Source: Streptomyces rhizosphaerihabitans (lineage in GTDB: Bacteria > Actinomycetota > Actinomycetes > Streptomycetales > Streptomycetaceae). From it: a stretch of 64,000 nucleotides of DNA. The translations under genes and the position numbers were made by a program. Location of the stretch: the NCBI RefSeq assembly GCF_025399795.1, contig NZ_JAODTZ010000044.1, positions 25,845 through 89,844 of the forward strand, in the 5' to 3' direction. This document shows, one piece after another, positions 1-6,880 of the stretch; the stretch's first letter is position 1; every line of letters begins with the position of its first letter. The notes beneath the pieces are model-generated. The model saw only the letters and a list, made by a program, of their open reading frames with translations, searched no databases and had not been told where the DNA came from.

Positions 1-98
1 TCGGCCGCGTCGAAGTGCCCGTAGCGGCGGACGAGCGCGCCGAGGACCTGCGGCGCGTGGCGGCGCAGCAGGTCCTCGACCTCGGTCGTGCCTCTCAT
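1..98 (-). CDS. ECF-type RNA polymerase sigma factor, N-terminal fragment
   Basis: Only the first 32 codons are present; the gene runs off the left edge. Reading leftwards from an ATG at 98, the peptide begins MRGTTEVEDLLRRHAPQVLG and continues into RRYGHFDAAE. This matches the start of the DGPF-associated ECF sigma factors (ECF42-like): a short amphipathic helix followed by the region 2.1 start. It begins five bases after the stop of the DGPF/YCII gene, the usual pairing for this sigma group, so the two are probably co-transcribed. The call rests on a short fragment plus context; the C-terminal SnoaL-like extension typical of the group cannot be checked here. Confidence 0.72.
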   Translation of the reverse strand, partial: MRGTTEVEDLLRRHAPQVLGALVRRYGHFDAA

Positions 99-103
99 CC
101 CGC

Positions 104-517
104 TCAGATGTCCCCGGCACCGTCCTGGATGCGCCGGATGACCACCGGGTATTCGGTGAGGCCTTCGGGGCCGGGGCAGCGGGTGACCCGCTCGGCGATC
201 TCGGTGACCCGCTCCAGGCTCGCGCAGTCGACCACCCAGTAGCCGGCCATCAGCTCCTTGGTCTCGCTGTACGGGCCGTCGGTGATCACGGCCTTGCCGT
301 CGGGGCCCCTGCTCACCAGACGGGTCTGCGCGGGTTCGACCAGCCCCTGCGCGTCCACCAGTTCACCCGATTCGGAGAGGTCGTCGCTGATCGCGCCCAT
401 GTAGGCGTACATGGCCTGCAGTTCCTGCTCGCTCCAGGCCGGCGACTGGGCGGTCGCCTTGCCCCGCATGCCCTCGTAGTCGGCCTGTGTGCCCTGCACC
501 ATCACCAGGTACTTCAT
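104..517 (-). CDS. YCII/DGPF-domain protein
   Basis: 137 aa, the usual size of the DGPF (YCII-related) family. The hallmark DGPYSETKE segment lies near residue 80, followed by the ferredoxin-like strand GYWVVDCASLE. The N-terminus MKYLVMVQGTQADYEGM is typical. The ATG at 517 is preceded by GAAGGAG at a good distance. These proteins are small, cytosolic, of unsettled function, and usually partnered by an ECF sigma factor; here the sigma gene starts five bases downstream on the same strand. A role as partner or effector of that sigma factor is inferred from context only. Confidence 0.85.
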   Translation of the reverse strand: MKYLVMVQGTQADYEGMRGKATAQSPAWSEQELQAMYAYMGAISDDLSESGELVDAQGLVEPAQTRLVSRGPDGKAVITDGPYSETKELMAGYWVVDCASLERVTEIAERVTRCPGPEGLTEYPVVIRRIQDGAGDI

Positions 518-643
518 GAGTCCGCTCCTTCGGCTTCCTCGGCTCGGACCGCCCGTGGCGGGCGGCTCTCACAGGGGACGTCGGAGCCGGCCCGCGTTTC
601 TCTACACGTCTCCACCCGGCTCTGCCCGGCGGCGTCCGGTGCG

Positions 644-868
644 TCAGGATTTCTCCGCGGCGGGCTCCTCCGGCAGATCGTGTCCCTGGCCCTCTCCGTG
701 TCCATGTCCCTGGCCGCGTCCGGGCTCGTCGGCGTATGCCGCGCACTTCGGGTTCCGGCAGGGTCCGGGGCTCCATCTGGGCACCCAGGCGCCCAGGGTC
801 TTGTACCGGTGCACCGTCGTGGCGACCGACTGTCCGCATTCGGGACATACATGCTCATCTGTGCCCAT
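644..868 (-). CDS. small zinc-ribbon-like protein
   Basis: 74 aa starting MGTDEHVCPECGQSVATTV. Two cysteine pairs, CPEC (residues 8-11) and CRNPKC (about 37-42), are spaced as in a zinc ribbon. The tail is rich in Gly, His, Glu and Gln (GQGHGHGEGQGH) and might also bind metal. I chose the ATG at 868 because the frame upstream of it is low-complexity and repetitive. I do not recognise a named family. A perfect inverted repeat (909-933) lies 41 bases upstream of the start and may be its operator. Confidence 0.6.
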   Translation of the reverse strand: MGTDEHVCPECGQSVATTVHRYKTLGAWVPRWSPGPCRNPKCAAYADEPGRGQGHGHGEGQGHDLPEEPAAEKS

Positions 869-908
869 GCCTTCAGGGTAGGGCGGCGGACCCACCGCTT
901 CCTGTTGT

Positions 909-933
909 ACGTCCCGGACCTGGTCCGGGACGT
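909..933. promoter_or_regulatory. perfect 12-1-12 inverted repeat, possible operator
   Basis: acgtcccggacc, a single t, then its exact complement. A one-base spacer argues against a transcription terminator and for a dimeric repressor site. It sits upstream of the small zinc-ribbon gene (start 868) and just beyond the end of the GNAT gene (1019). No regulator for it is encoded adjacent. Confidence 0.4.
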
Positions 934-935
934 GG

Positions 936-975
936 TCTGGCTCTGGCTCTCTGGCTCTGGCTCTGGCTCTCTGGC
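936..975. repeat. tctggc hexamer repeat tract
   Basis: Six copies of tctggc, broken twice by an extra tc, between the zinc-ribbon gene and the GNAT gene. This is simple-sequence DNA with no coding role seen. Confidence 0.7.
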
Positions 976-1018
976 TACGGGTCCGGCTCAAGCCCTGGGC
1001 CTGGGACCAGGCCCGGCT

Positions 1019-1657
1019 CTAGTCCTCGGCCCGGGCCTGTCGCCCCGGTCGCGGCTCGCGCCACATCGGCCACATCTGCGGGCCCTCCGGCAGGTCGAGG
1101 GGACGGCCCGTGAGTACGAAACCGAGGCGTTCGTACAGTGCGCGGCTGCGGGCGTTGCTCGCCTCGAGATAGGCGGCCAGGCCCTCGCGGTCGCAGCGGT
1201 CGAGGACCGACTCGATCAGCGCGCCGCCGAGCCCCTCGCCCTGGCGCTCCGGGGCCACCCCGATCATCCACAGGTACGCGTGGGCGCGTCCCTCGGGGTG
1301 GATGTCCGCCGTCAGCCGGCCGATCAGCTCGACCCGTTCGTTGCCCGGGTCGACAGCCGCGCGCAGCTGCGCGGGCCCGTCCTCGTCCGCACCGTCGTTC
1401 TCGCCCTCGCCCTCGTGATTCCCTGCGGGGACGGACAGCCACAGGGCGCACGCCGAACCGTCCTCGGCCAGATCGATACGCCCCTCGGCGAGTACGACAT
1501 CGGTGAACGCCGCCATCAGCTTGGGGTGCGTCGCGCGGCGGTGCGCCGGGTCGGGGAAGACCCAGTTGCTCACCGGATCGTCCTGGAACGCCGTGTCCAG
1601 CAGCCGGACGACCAGCTCCCGGTCCGCCTCGCCCGCCACTCTGATCGCAACACCCAT
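1019..1657 (-). CDS. GNAT-family N-acetyltransferase
   Basis: 212 aa starting MGVAIRVAGEADRELVVRLL. The acetyl-CoA pyrophosphate loop is visible as APERQGEGLGGAL (the Q/RxxGxG/A signature), followed by the ALYERLGFV segment that ends GNAT domains. An acidic low-complexity insert (EGEGENDGADEDG) interrupts the middle, probably a surface loop. The ATG at 1657 has GGAGCTG upstream; an in-frame ATG eight codons earlier is less well placed. The substrate cannot be inferred; neighbours give no pathway hint. Confidence 0.82.
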   Translation of the reverse strand: MGVAIRVAGEADRELVVRLLDTAFQDDPVSNWVFPDPAHRRATHPKLMAAFTDVVLAEGRIDLAEDGSACALWLSVPAGNHEGEGENDGADEDGPAQLRAAVDPGNERVELIGRLTADIHPEGRAHAYLWMIGVAPERQGEGLGGALIESVLDRCDREGLAAYLEASNARSRALYERLGFVLTGRPLDLPEGPQMWPMWREPRPGRQARAED

Positions 1658-1815
1658 GACCAGCTCCGCCCTTCGCCCCAACCAGCCCCGACCGTACGGC
1701 GGTTGAGCCTATTACGCCCGGGAGCCGACACCCCGCCCCCGGGGGTGCCCCGGGGGCGTGCGCAAGGGCGCGGGCCCCGCACGCCGTGGGGATGCGCGGG
1801 GCCCGCCCTCCGGAG

Positions 1816-1855
1816 CCGGGCACCGTACGGATGTCAGGTTCCGTACGGTGCCCGG
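1816..1855 (-). terminator. hairpin terminator after the polyprenyl synthase
   Basis: 15-bp perfect stem (1816-1830 with 1841-1855) and a 10-base loop, located 35 bases past the stop of the polyprenyl synthase gene. A second GC-rich hairpin (1770-1780 with 1796-1806) follows. There is no strong U-tract, as is common in Streptomyces. Confidence 0.65.
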
Positions 1856-1889
1856 GGTTCCGGGGTCGCCGACCGGCCGACGGGACCGG

Positions 1890-3029
1890 TCAGTTGCTGC
1901 GCCGGGTGACGAACTCGGCCAGTGCGAGAAGGCCGCCCGCCGCCTCGGGGGCGGGTACCGCGCGGGACAGTTCGTGCATCGCCCGGGACATCCGGTCGGC
2001 CGCCTGGGCCTGCGCCCAGTCGCGCCCGCCCGCCCGCTCGACGGCCAGCACCGTACGCTCCAACTCCCCTTCCCGGTACGGCGCCGCGTACAAATCGGCC
2101 AGCTCCGCGGCCGCCGGGGTGCCCGAGGTGAGCGCGGCGACCACGGGCAGCGACTTCTTGCGGACGGCGAGGTCCGCCCCGGCCGGTTTGCCGGTGCGGG
2201 CCGGGTCGCCCCAGATCCCGATCACATCGTCGATCAGCTGGAAGGCGAGCCCCGCCTCCCGGCCGAACGCGTCGAGCGCCTCGACGTCCCGCGCGTCCGC
2301 CCCCGCGTACAGCCCCCCGATGGCGCAGGCACTGCCGAGCAGGGCGCCCGTCTTCGCCTCGGCCATGGCGAGGCACTCCTCAAGGGTGACCTCGTCCGGG
2401 CCGAGCTTCTCCATGGCCGTGTCCGTGTGCTGTCCGGCGCACAGTTCGACGACGCAGCCCGCGAGCCGCGCGGCGGCCGCCGAGGACGCGCGGTGCGGAT
2501 CCTCGGCGAGCAGCCGCATGGCCAGTGCCTGCAGGGCGTCCCCGGCGAGGATCGCGTCGGCGTCGCCGAACACGGTCCAGGCGGTGGGGCGGTGTCTGCG
2601 GGTGGCGTCCCGGTCCATCACGTCGTCGTGCAGCAGGGTGAAGTTGTGGATCAGCTCCACCGCGGCGGCCGCCCGTACCGCCGTCTCCTGCCGGCCGCCG
2701 AGTGCCTGGACCGCGGTGAGCACCAGCGCGGGCCGAATGGCCTTGCCGGCGTTCCCCGCCGCCGGGGTGCCGTCCGCCTGCTCCCAGCCGAAGTGGTACA
2801 GCCCGACGCGGCGCATCGAGCCCGGCAGCGAGTCGATGGCCCGGCGCAGCTCGGGGTCGACGAACGCCCGTGCCCGCTCCAGGATGACCGCGGCCTCCGG
2901 CGCGTCGGGCGGGTTCGGCGCGCCCTGTCTTTGCATGGGTCTCCCGCCGTGACTTCGCCGGTCCGGGGTCCCTGGCGGGCGCCGTCTGTCGGGAATTCCG
3001 GCCGGGCCCTGCTGCGTCTCCGTCGTCAT
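1890..3029 (-). CDS. polyprenyl (short-chain isoprenyl) diphosphate synthase
   Basis: 379 aa trans-isoprenyl diphosphate synthase condensing allylic diphosphates with IPP. GKAIRP (95-100) gives the diphosphate-binding Lys/Arg. The first aspartate-rich motif is DDVMD (135-139); the second is LIDDVIGIWGD (265-275), a DDxxG-type variant common in actinobacterial enzymes. Phe at the fifth position before the first motif favours a short product (C15-C20), but chain length cannot be fixed by eye. Residues 1 to about 45 are a Pro/Arg/Gly-rich extension (DRRRPPGTPDRRSHGGRP) absent from the core fold. The gene lies 127 bases downstream of the eshA encapsulin gene on the same strand, so this tail is a candidate cargo-loading sequence. 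An alternative start is the ATG at 2936. Confidence 0.9.
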   Translation of the reverse strand: MTTETQQGPAGIPDRRRPPGTPDRRSHGGRPMQRQGAPNPPDAPEAAVILERARAFVDPELRRAIDSLPGSMRRVGLYHFGWEQADGTPAAGNAGKAIRPALVLTAVQALGGRQETAVRAAAAVELIHNFTLLHDDVMDRDATRRHRPTAWTVFGDADAILAGDALQALAMRLLAEDPHRASSAAAARLAGCVVELCAGQHTDTAMEKLGPDEVTLEECLAMAEAKTGALLGSACAIGGLYAGADARDVEALDAFGREAGLAFQLIDDVIGIWGDPARTGKPAGADLAVRKKSLPVVAALTSGTPAAAELADLYAAPYREGELERTVLAVERAGGRDWAQAQAADRMSRAMHELSRAVPAPEAAGGLLALAEFVTRRSN

Positions 3030-3100
3030 GCGCTCACCCGCGCGATCGCATCGGAGAGCCGGCTGACGACGGCGCCCGAACGGCCTCGGGGCGCGCGCCC

Positions 3101-3138
3101 CCGTCGTGGTCCCGCCCCGAGGGACAGGACCACGACGG
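3101..3138 (-). terminator. hairpin between eshA and the polyprenyl synthase
   Basis: A perfect 12-bp stem (3101-3112 with 3127-3138) with a 14-base loop begins 19 bases past the eshA stop. It probably ends or attenuates the eshA transcript, so the downstream synthase (start 3029) may have its own promoter or be expressed at lower stoichiometry than the shell. Confidence 0.6.
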
Positions 3139-3156
3139 ACTCCGCTTCGCGGATCG

Positions 3157-4563
3157 TCACCGCCACCGGCCGATCTCGACGTTCTCCAGGATGCCGAGGG
3201 CGTCCGGCACGAGCACCGCGGCGGAGTAGTACGCCGTCACCAGGTAGGAGATGATCGCCTGTTCGTTGATGCCCATGAAGCGCACCGACAGGCTCGGCTC
3301 GATCTCGTCCGGGATGCCCGCCTGCTGGAGCCCGACCACTCCCTGTTCGGCCTCGCCGGTGCGCATCGCGATGATCGAGGTCGTCCGGGCGTCACTGACC
3401 GGGATCTTGTTGCACGGGAAGATCGGCACCCCGCGCCAGGTCGGGATGCGGTTGCCGGCCATCTCGATGCTCTCGGGGACGAGTCCGCGTTTGTTCAGCT
3501 CGCGGCCGAAGGCTGAGATCGCGCGCGGGTGGGCGAGGAACAGTTTGGTTCCGCGCCGACGGCTGAGCAGCTCGTCCATGTCGTCCGGGCTCGGTACGCC
3601 GTCGTGCGGCTGGAGCCGCTGGTCGTACTCGCAGTTGTTGAGCATTCCGAACTCGCGGTTGTTGATGAGCTCGTGCTCCTGGCGCTCCTTCAACGCCTCC
3701 ACGGTGAGCCGCAACTGCTGCTCGGTCTGGTTCATCGGCTGGTTGTAGAGGTCGGCCACGCGCGTGTGCAGGCGCAGGACCGTCTGGGCGATGCTCAGTT
3801 CGTACTCGCGCGGGGTGGCCTCGTAGTCCACGAAGGTGCCCGGGATGTCCTGCTCCCCGGTGTGGCCGGCCGCGAGGTCGATCTCCTTCTCGCCGTACTT
3901 GTTGGTGCGCTGCGACGGAATCGCGCGCAGCTCCTGGAGATGGGCGCTCAGGGACTCGGCGCGCTCCGCCACCTGTTCGAGATCCTGGCGGGGCAGCGTG
4001 AGCACGGTCACCGCCGTCACCGCGCGGGCCGTGTACTCCCAGATGGCCTCCGGGTCGATGAGCGCCTGCTCGCCGAAGTACGCGCCGTCGGCGAGGACAC
4101 CGAGCACCGCGTCGTCCCCGTAGGGACCGGTGCCGATCTTCTCGACCTTGCCGTGCGCCAGCAGGAAGACCTCTTCGGCCCGGCTGCCGAACGAGGCCAG
4201 CACCTCCCCCGGGGCGAACTCCCGCTGCTGGCACCGCTGGGCGAGCTCGCCCAGTACGTCCTCGTCCTCGTACGACCGCAGCACGGACAGTTCCCCGAGC
4301 TCCGCGGGGATGACCTGGACACGGTCCCCGGTCTTGACGAACGTCACGCGGCCGTCGCCCACGGAGTAGCTGAGCCGCCGGTTCACGCGGTACGTGCCAC
4401 CCTGCACGTTCACCCACGGAAGCATGCGCAGCAGCCACCGCGAGCTGATCTCCTGCATCTGTGGCGCGGACTTGGTGGTGGTGGCCAGGTTCCGCGCGGC
4501 GGATGTGCCGAGACTCTGCTGCGGACGGTTCTGCTCCGCGCGGACCTCTTCGCCTACCGACAT
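3157..4563 (-). CDS. eshA: EshA, family 2B encapsulin shell protein with cNMP-binding domain
   Basis: 468 aa. Residues 1-95 are an N-terminal arm and start of the shell fold. Residues about 100-210 form a cyclic-nucleotide-binding domain with the phosphate-cassette elements GAYFGEQALID (160-170) and TARAVTAV (178-185). Residues about 215-468 are the HK97-type shell domain, including SRRRGTKLFLAHPRAISAFG and WRGVPIFPCNKIPVSD. This is the layout of the Streptomyces EshA proteins, known as large homomultimers affecting development and antibiotic production and now placed in family 2B encapsulins. The ATG at 4563 has GGAAGGGC upstream. The adjacent prenyl synthase is the likely cargo, by inference. 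Whether cAMP, another nucleotide, or none binds is not visible. Confidence 0.9.
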   Translation of the reverse strand: MSVGEEVRAEQNRPQQSLGTSAARNLATTTKSAPQMQEISSRWLLRMLPWVNVQGGTYRVNRRLSYSVGDGRVTFVKTGDRVQVIPAELGELSVLRSYEDEDVLGELAQRCQQREFAPGEVLASFGSRAEEVFLLAHGKVEKIGTGPYGDDAVLGVLADGAYFGEQALIDPEAIWEYTARAVTAVTVLTLPRQDLEQVAERAESLSAHLQELRAIPSQRTNKYGEKEIDLAAGHTGEQDIPGTFVDYEATPREYELSIAQTVLRLHTRVADLYNQPMNQTEQQLRLTVEALKERQEHELINNREFGMLNNCEYDQRLQPHDGVPSPDDMDELLSRRRGTKLFLAHPRAISAFGRELNKRGLVPESIEMAGNRIPTWRGVPIFPCNKIPVSDARTTSIIAMRTGEAEQGVVGLQQAGIPDEIEPSLSVRFMGINEQAIISYLVTAYYSAAVLVPDALGILENVEIGRWR

Positions 4564-4783
4564 GAAAATTGCCCTTCCGGTCGTGCACTGATCTTCGGGA
4601 GCAAGCCTTCCATTACGGAGCGTGCTGGTGCTATTACACGAATGAGGGGGAATGGATCACTCCGGACCTGGGCAGAGGGGGCGATTCCGCCGGACCGGGC
4701 CGCCCTACGGCCAGGGAACTCCAAGATCCGGCCGTCCGTTCGCTCCCTCGACGGACAACGACGGGCAACGACGGGAGACAGCA

Positions 4784-5017
4784 GTGGCAGGCTTCCTGGA
4801 CCGCGCGAAAGAGCAGGCGCAGCGCGGACTCACGCAGGGCAAGCAGAAGCTGGACGACGTGCAGGCGCAGCGTGCGGGCGGCGACCTCCTGAAGAGACTC
4901 GGCTCCGCGTACTACGCGGAGCGGCGGGGCAGCGGTTCCGCCGAGGCGACCCGGCAAGCTCTTCAGGCACTGGAGAGTCACATCGCCACCCACGGGGACG
5001 CCTTCCTCCGGTCCTGA
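4784..5017 (+). CDS. small conserved hypothetical protein
   Basis: 77 aa starting (GTG) with AGFLDRAKEQAQRGLTQGKQ, a charged helical protein with likely coiled-coil character and no membrane segment or signal. The GTG at 4784 is preceded by GGGAGA at proper spacing; the frame upstream is low-complexity. It is transcribed divergently from eshA across a 220-base gap and is followed by the amidase gene in the same direction. I do not recognise a function; it looks like an actinomycete-specific small cytosolic protein. Confidence 0.7.
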   Translation: MAGFLDRAKEQAQRGLTQGKQKLDDVQAQRAGGDLLKRLGSAYYAERRGSGSAEATRQALQALESHIATHGDAFLRS

Positions 5018-5177
5018 CCGGTTCCTCTTCCTCCGGTCCTGACCGGTTCCTCCTGGACTGACCGGATCGACTCGCACGCTGTGCGAACGAGTGGGTCCGG
5101 CAGCCCGGTCGGCTATAGAAGCTGCGGTACCAGACGGCCACGACAGGTGGCCGACGTACAGCGCGAAGGAGTCGGCC

Positions 5178-5768
5178 ATGGCATCGCCCATGTCCGCGGG
5201 CAGTTTCCTGGACCGGATCAGGGAGGAAGGCGTCCACGTCGTCGAGGTCGGCGACTGGGAGCATCACAACCGCAATCACAAGGGCCCCTGGGGGCCGGTG
5301 CACGGGGTGATGATCCACCACACGGTGACCTCGGGCACCGAGCTCACGGTCGGGCTCTGCCGCGAGGGCCGGGAGGATCTGCCCGGACCGCTGTGCCACG
5401 GCGTCATCACCAAGGACGGCGTCCTCCACCTGGTCGGCTACGGCCGGGCCAACCACGCGGGCCTCGGCGACGACGACGTGCTGCGCGCGGTGATCGCCGA
5501 GAAGGCGCTGCCGCACGACAACGAGGCGAACACCGACGGCAACCGCCATTTCTACGGCTTCGAGTGCGAGAACCTCGGCAACGGCAAGGACCCGTGGCCC
5601 GAGGCCCAGCTGGACGCCATCGCCAGGGTTTCCGCCGCGATCTGCCGGTTCCACGGCTGGACGGAGCGCTCGGTCATCGGCCACCTGGAGTGGCAGCCGG
5701 GAAAGGTGGACCCGCGAGGATTCACGATGAGCTTCCTGCGGGGGCGCGTCCGCGAGGTGCTGAAGTGA
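5178..5768 (+). CDS. PGRP/Amidase_2-type N-acetylmuramoyl-L-alanine amidase, no signal peptide
   Basis: 196 aa. The fold signatures of type-2 amidases are present: VHGVMIHHTVTSG carrying the first zinc His, and GHLEWQPGKVDPRGF carrying the second His and the usual Lys/Asp ligand region. Such enzymes cut the bond between MurNAc and L-Ala in peptidoglycan. The start MASPMSAGSFLDRIREEG is hydrophilic, with no Sec or Tat signal and no wall-binding repeat. The ATG at 5178 follows GAAGGAG. A cytosolic amidase could act in wall recycling, be released by lysis, or descend from a phage endolysin; the sequence does not decide. Confidence 0.85.
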   Translation: MASPMSAGSFLDRIREEGVHVVEVGDWEHHNRNHKGPWGPVHGVMIHHTVTSGTELTVGLCREGREDLPGPLCHGVITKDGVLHLVGYGRANHAGLGDDDVLRAVIAEKALPHDNEANTDGNRHFYGFECENLGNGKDPWPEAQLDAIARVSAAICRFHGWTERSVIGHLEWQPGKVDPRGFTMSFLRGRVREVLK

Positions 5769-5857
5769 GCTGAGGCGCCGAGGGCCGCGGCGTGGACGGC
5801 CGGCATCGCGGGCCCCCGCGTCCGGCCGTCCCCGGACAGGTGTCCGACAATGAAGGG

Positions 5858-6880
5858 GTGCCCAGCCCCGCCGCCCCGGACAACGGCGCTCCCGACACCT
5901 CGGACAGCGCCACCGCAGCCGTCCCCGGCGCACCCGGAGCCCTCGGCCCGGCCGACCCGCTCGGGCTCCGGCCGCGTATACCGTCGCCGCTCCGGGAGGT
6001 CGTGGACGGGCGGTTCGCGCGGCATGGCGTCCGGCTGGTGCTGAAGCGGGACGATCTGATCCACCCGCTGCTGATCGGCAACAAGTGGCGCAAGCTGACG
6101 CCGAACCTCGAAGCGGCGGCGGGCCGCACCCTGGTCACCTTCGGCGGGGCGTACTCGAACCATCTGCGTGCCACCGCCGCAGCGGGCCGCCTGCTGGGCC
6201 TGCCCACCCTCGGTGTGGTCCGCGGCCAGGAGCTGGCCGACCGCCCCCTCAACCCCTCACTGGCCCGCTGCGCGGCCGACGGTATGCGCCTTCACTTCGT
6301 CGACAGATCGACGTACCGCCACAAGACGGAGCCGGAGACGCTGGCCGGGATCCTGCGCGCGACGGACACCGAGGACGCGTACGTGGTGCCCGAGGGCGGC
6401 AGCAACGCCCTCGCCGTACGTGGCTGCCAAGCGCTCGGCGAGGAGCTGCGCGATCACGGCGGCATCGACGTGGCCGCCCTGGCCTGCGGCACCGGCGGCA
6501 CCCTCGCCGGACTGGCCGCGGGCCTCGCTCCCGGTCAGCGCGCTCTCGGCATCCCGGTCCTGCGAGGCGGCTTCCTCGACGCCGGGACGACCGCCCTGCA
6601 GACGGCCGCGTTCGGCTCCCGGCGCGGCACCTGGTCCCTCGACGAACGCTTCCACTTCGGCGGCTACGCCCGCACCAGCGCCGAACTCGACGCCTTCGCC
6701 GAGGACTTCGAGCAGCGCCACGGGCTGTCCGTCGAACGTCTCTATGTCGCCAAGATGCTCTACGGACTTGTCGCCCTCGCCGAGGAGGGCGCGTTCCCGC
6801 GCGGCACGACGGTGGCGGCGGTGATCACCGGGGCGCCGTTCCCCGCGGCGGAGACCGGACCTCAGGCCGCCTCCCGGTAG
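5858..6880 (+). CDS. PLP-dependent D-cysteine desulfhydrase / ACC deaminase-family enzyme
   Basis: About 340 aa, fold type II PLP enzyme. The pyridoxal lysine sits in GNKWRKL (K76 from the GTG start), followed by TFGGAYSNHLRATAAAG and the phosphate-binding loop ACGTGGTLAGLA. This is the pattern of D-cysteine desulfhydrases and ACC-deaminase-like proteins. Which substrate it uses is open. The N-terminal 40 residues are an Ala/Pro-rich low-complexity leader. The start is uncertain: GTG 5858 (chosen) or ATG 5792. The last 19 bases overlap the end of the convergent antiporter gene. Confidence 0.82.
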   Translation: MPSPAAPDNGAPDTSDSATAAVPGAPGALGPADPLGLRPRIPSPLREVVDGRFARHGVRLVLKRDDLIHPLLIGNKWRKLTPNLEAAAGRTLVTFGGAYSNHLRATAAAGRLLGLPTLGVVRGQELADRPLNPSLARCAADGMRLHFVDRSTYRHKTEPETLAGILRATDTEDAYVVPEGGSNALAVRGCQALGEELRDHGGIDVAALACGTGGTLAGLAAGLAPGQRALGIPVLRGGFLDAGTTALQTAAFGSRRGTWSLDERFHFGGYARTSAELDAFAEDFEQRHGLSVERLYVAKMLYGLVALAEEGAFPRGTTVAAVITGAPFPAAETGPQAASR

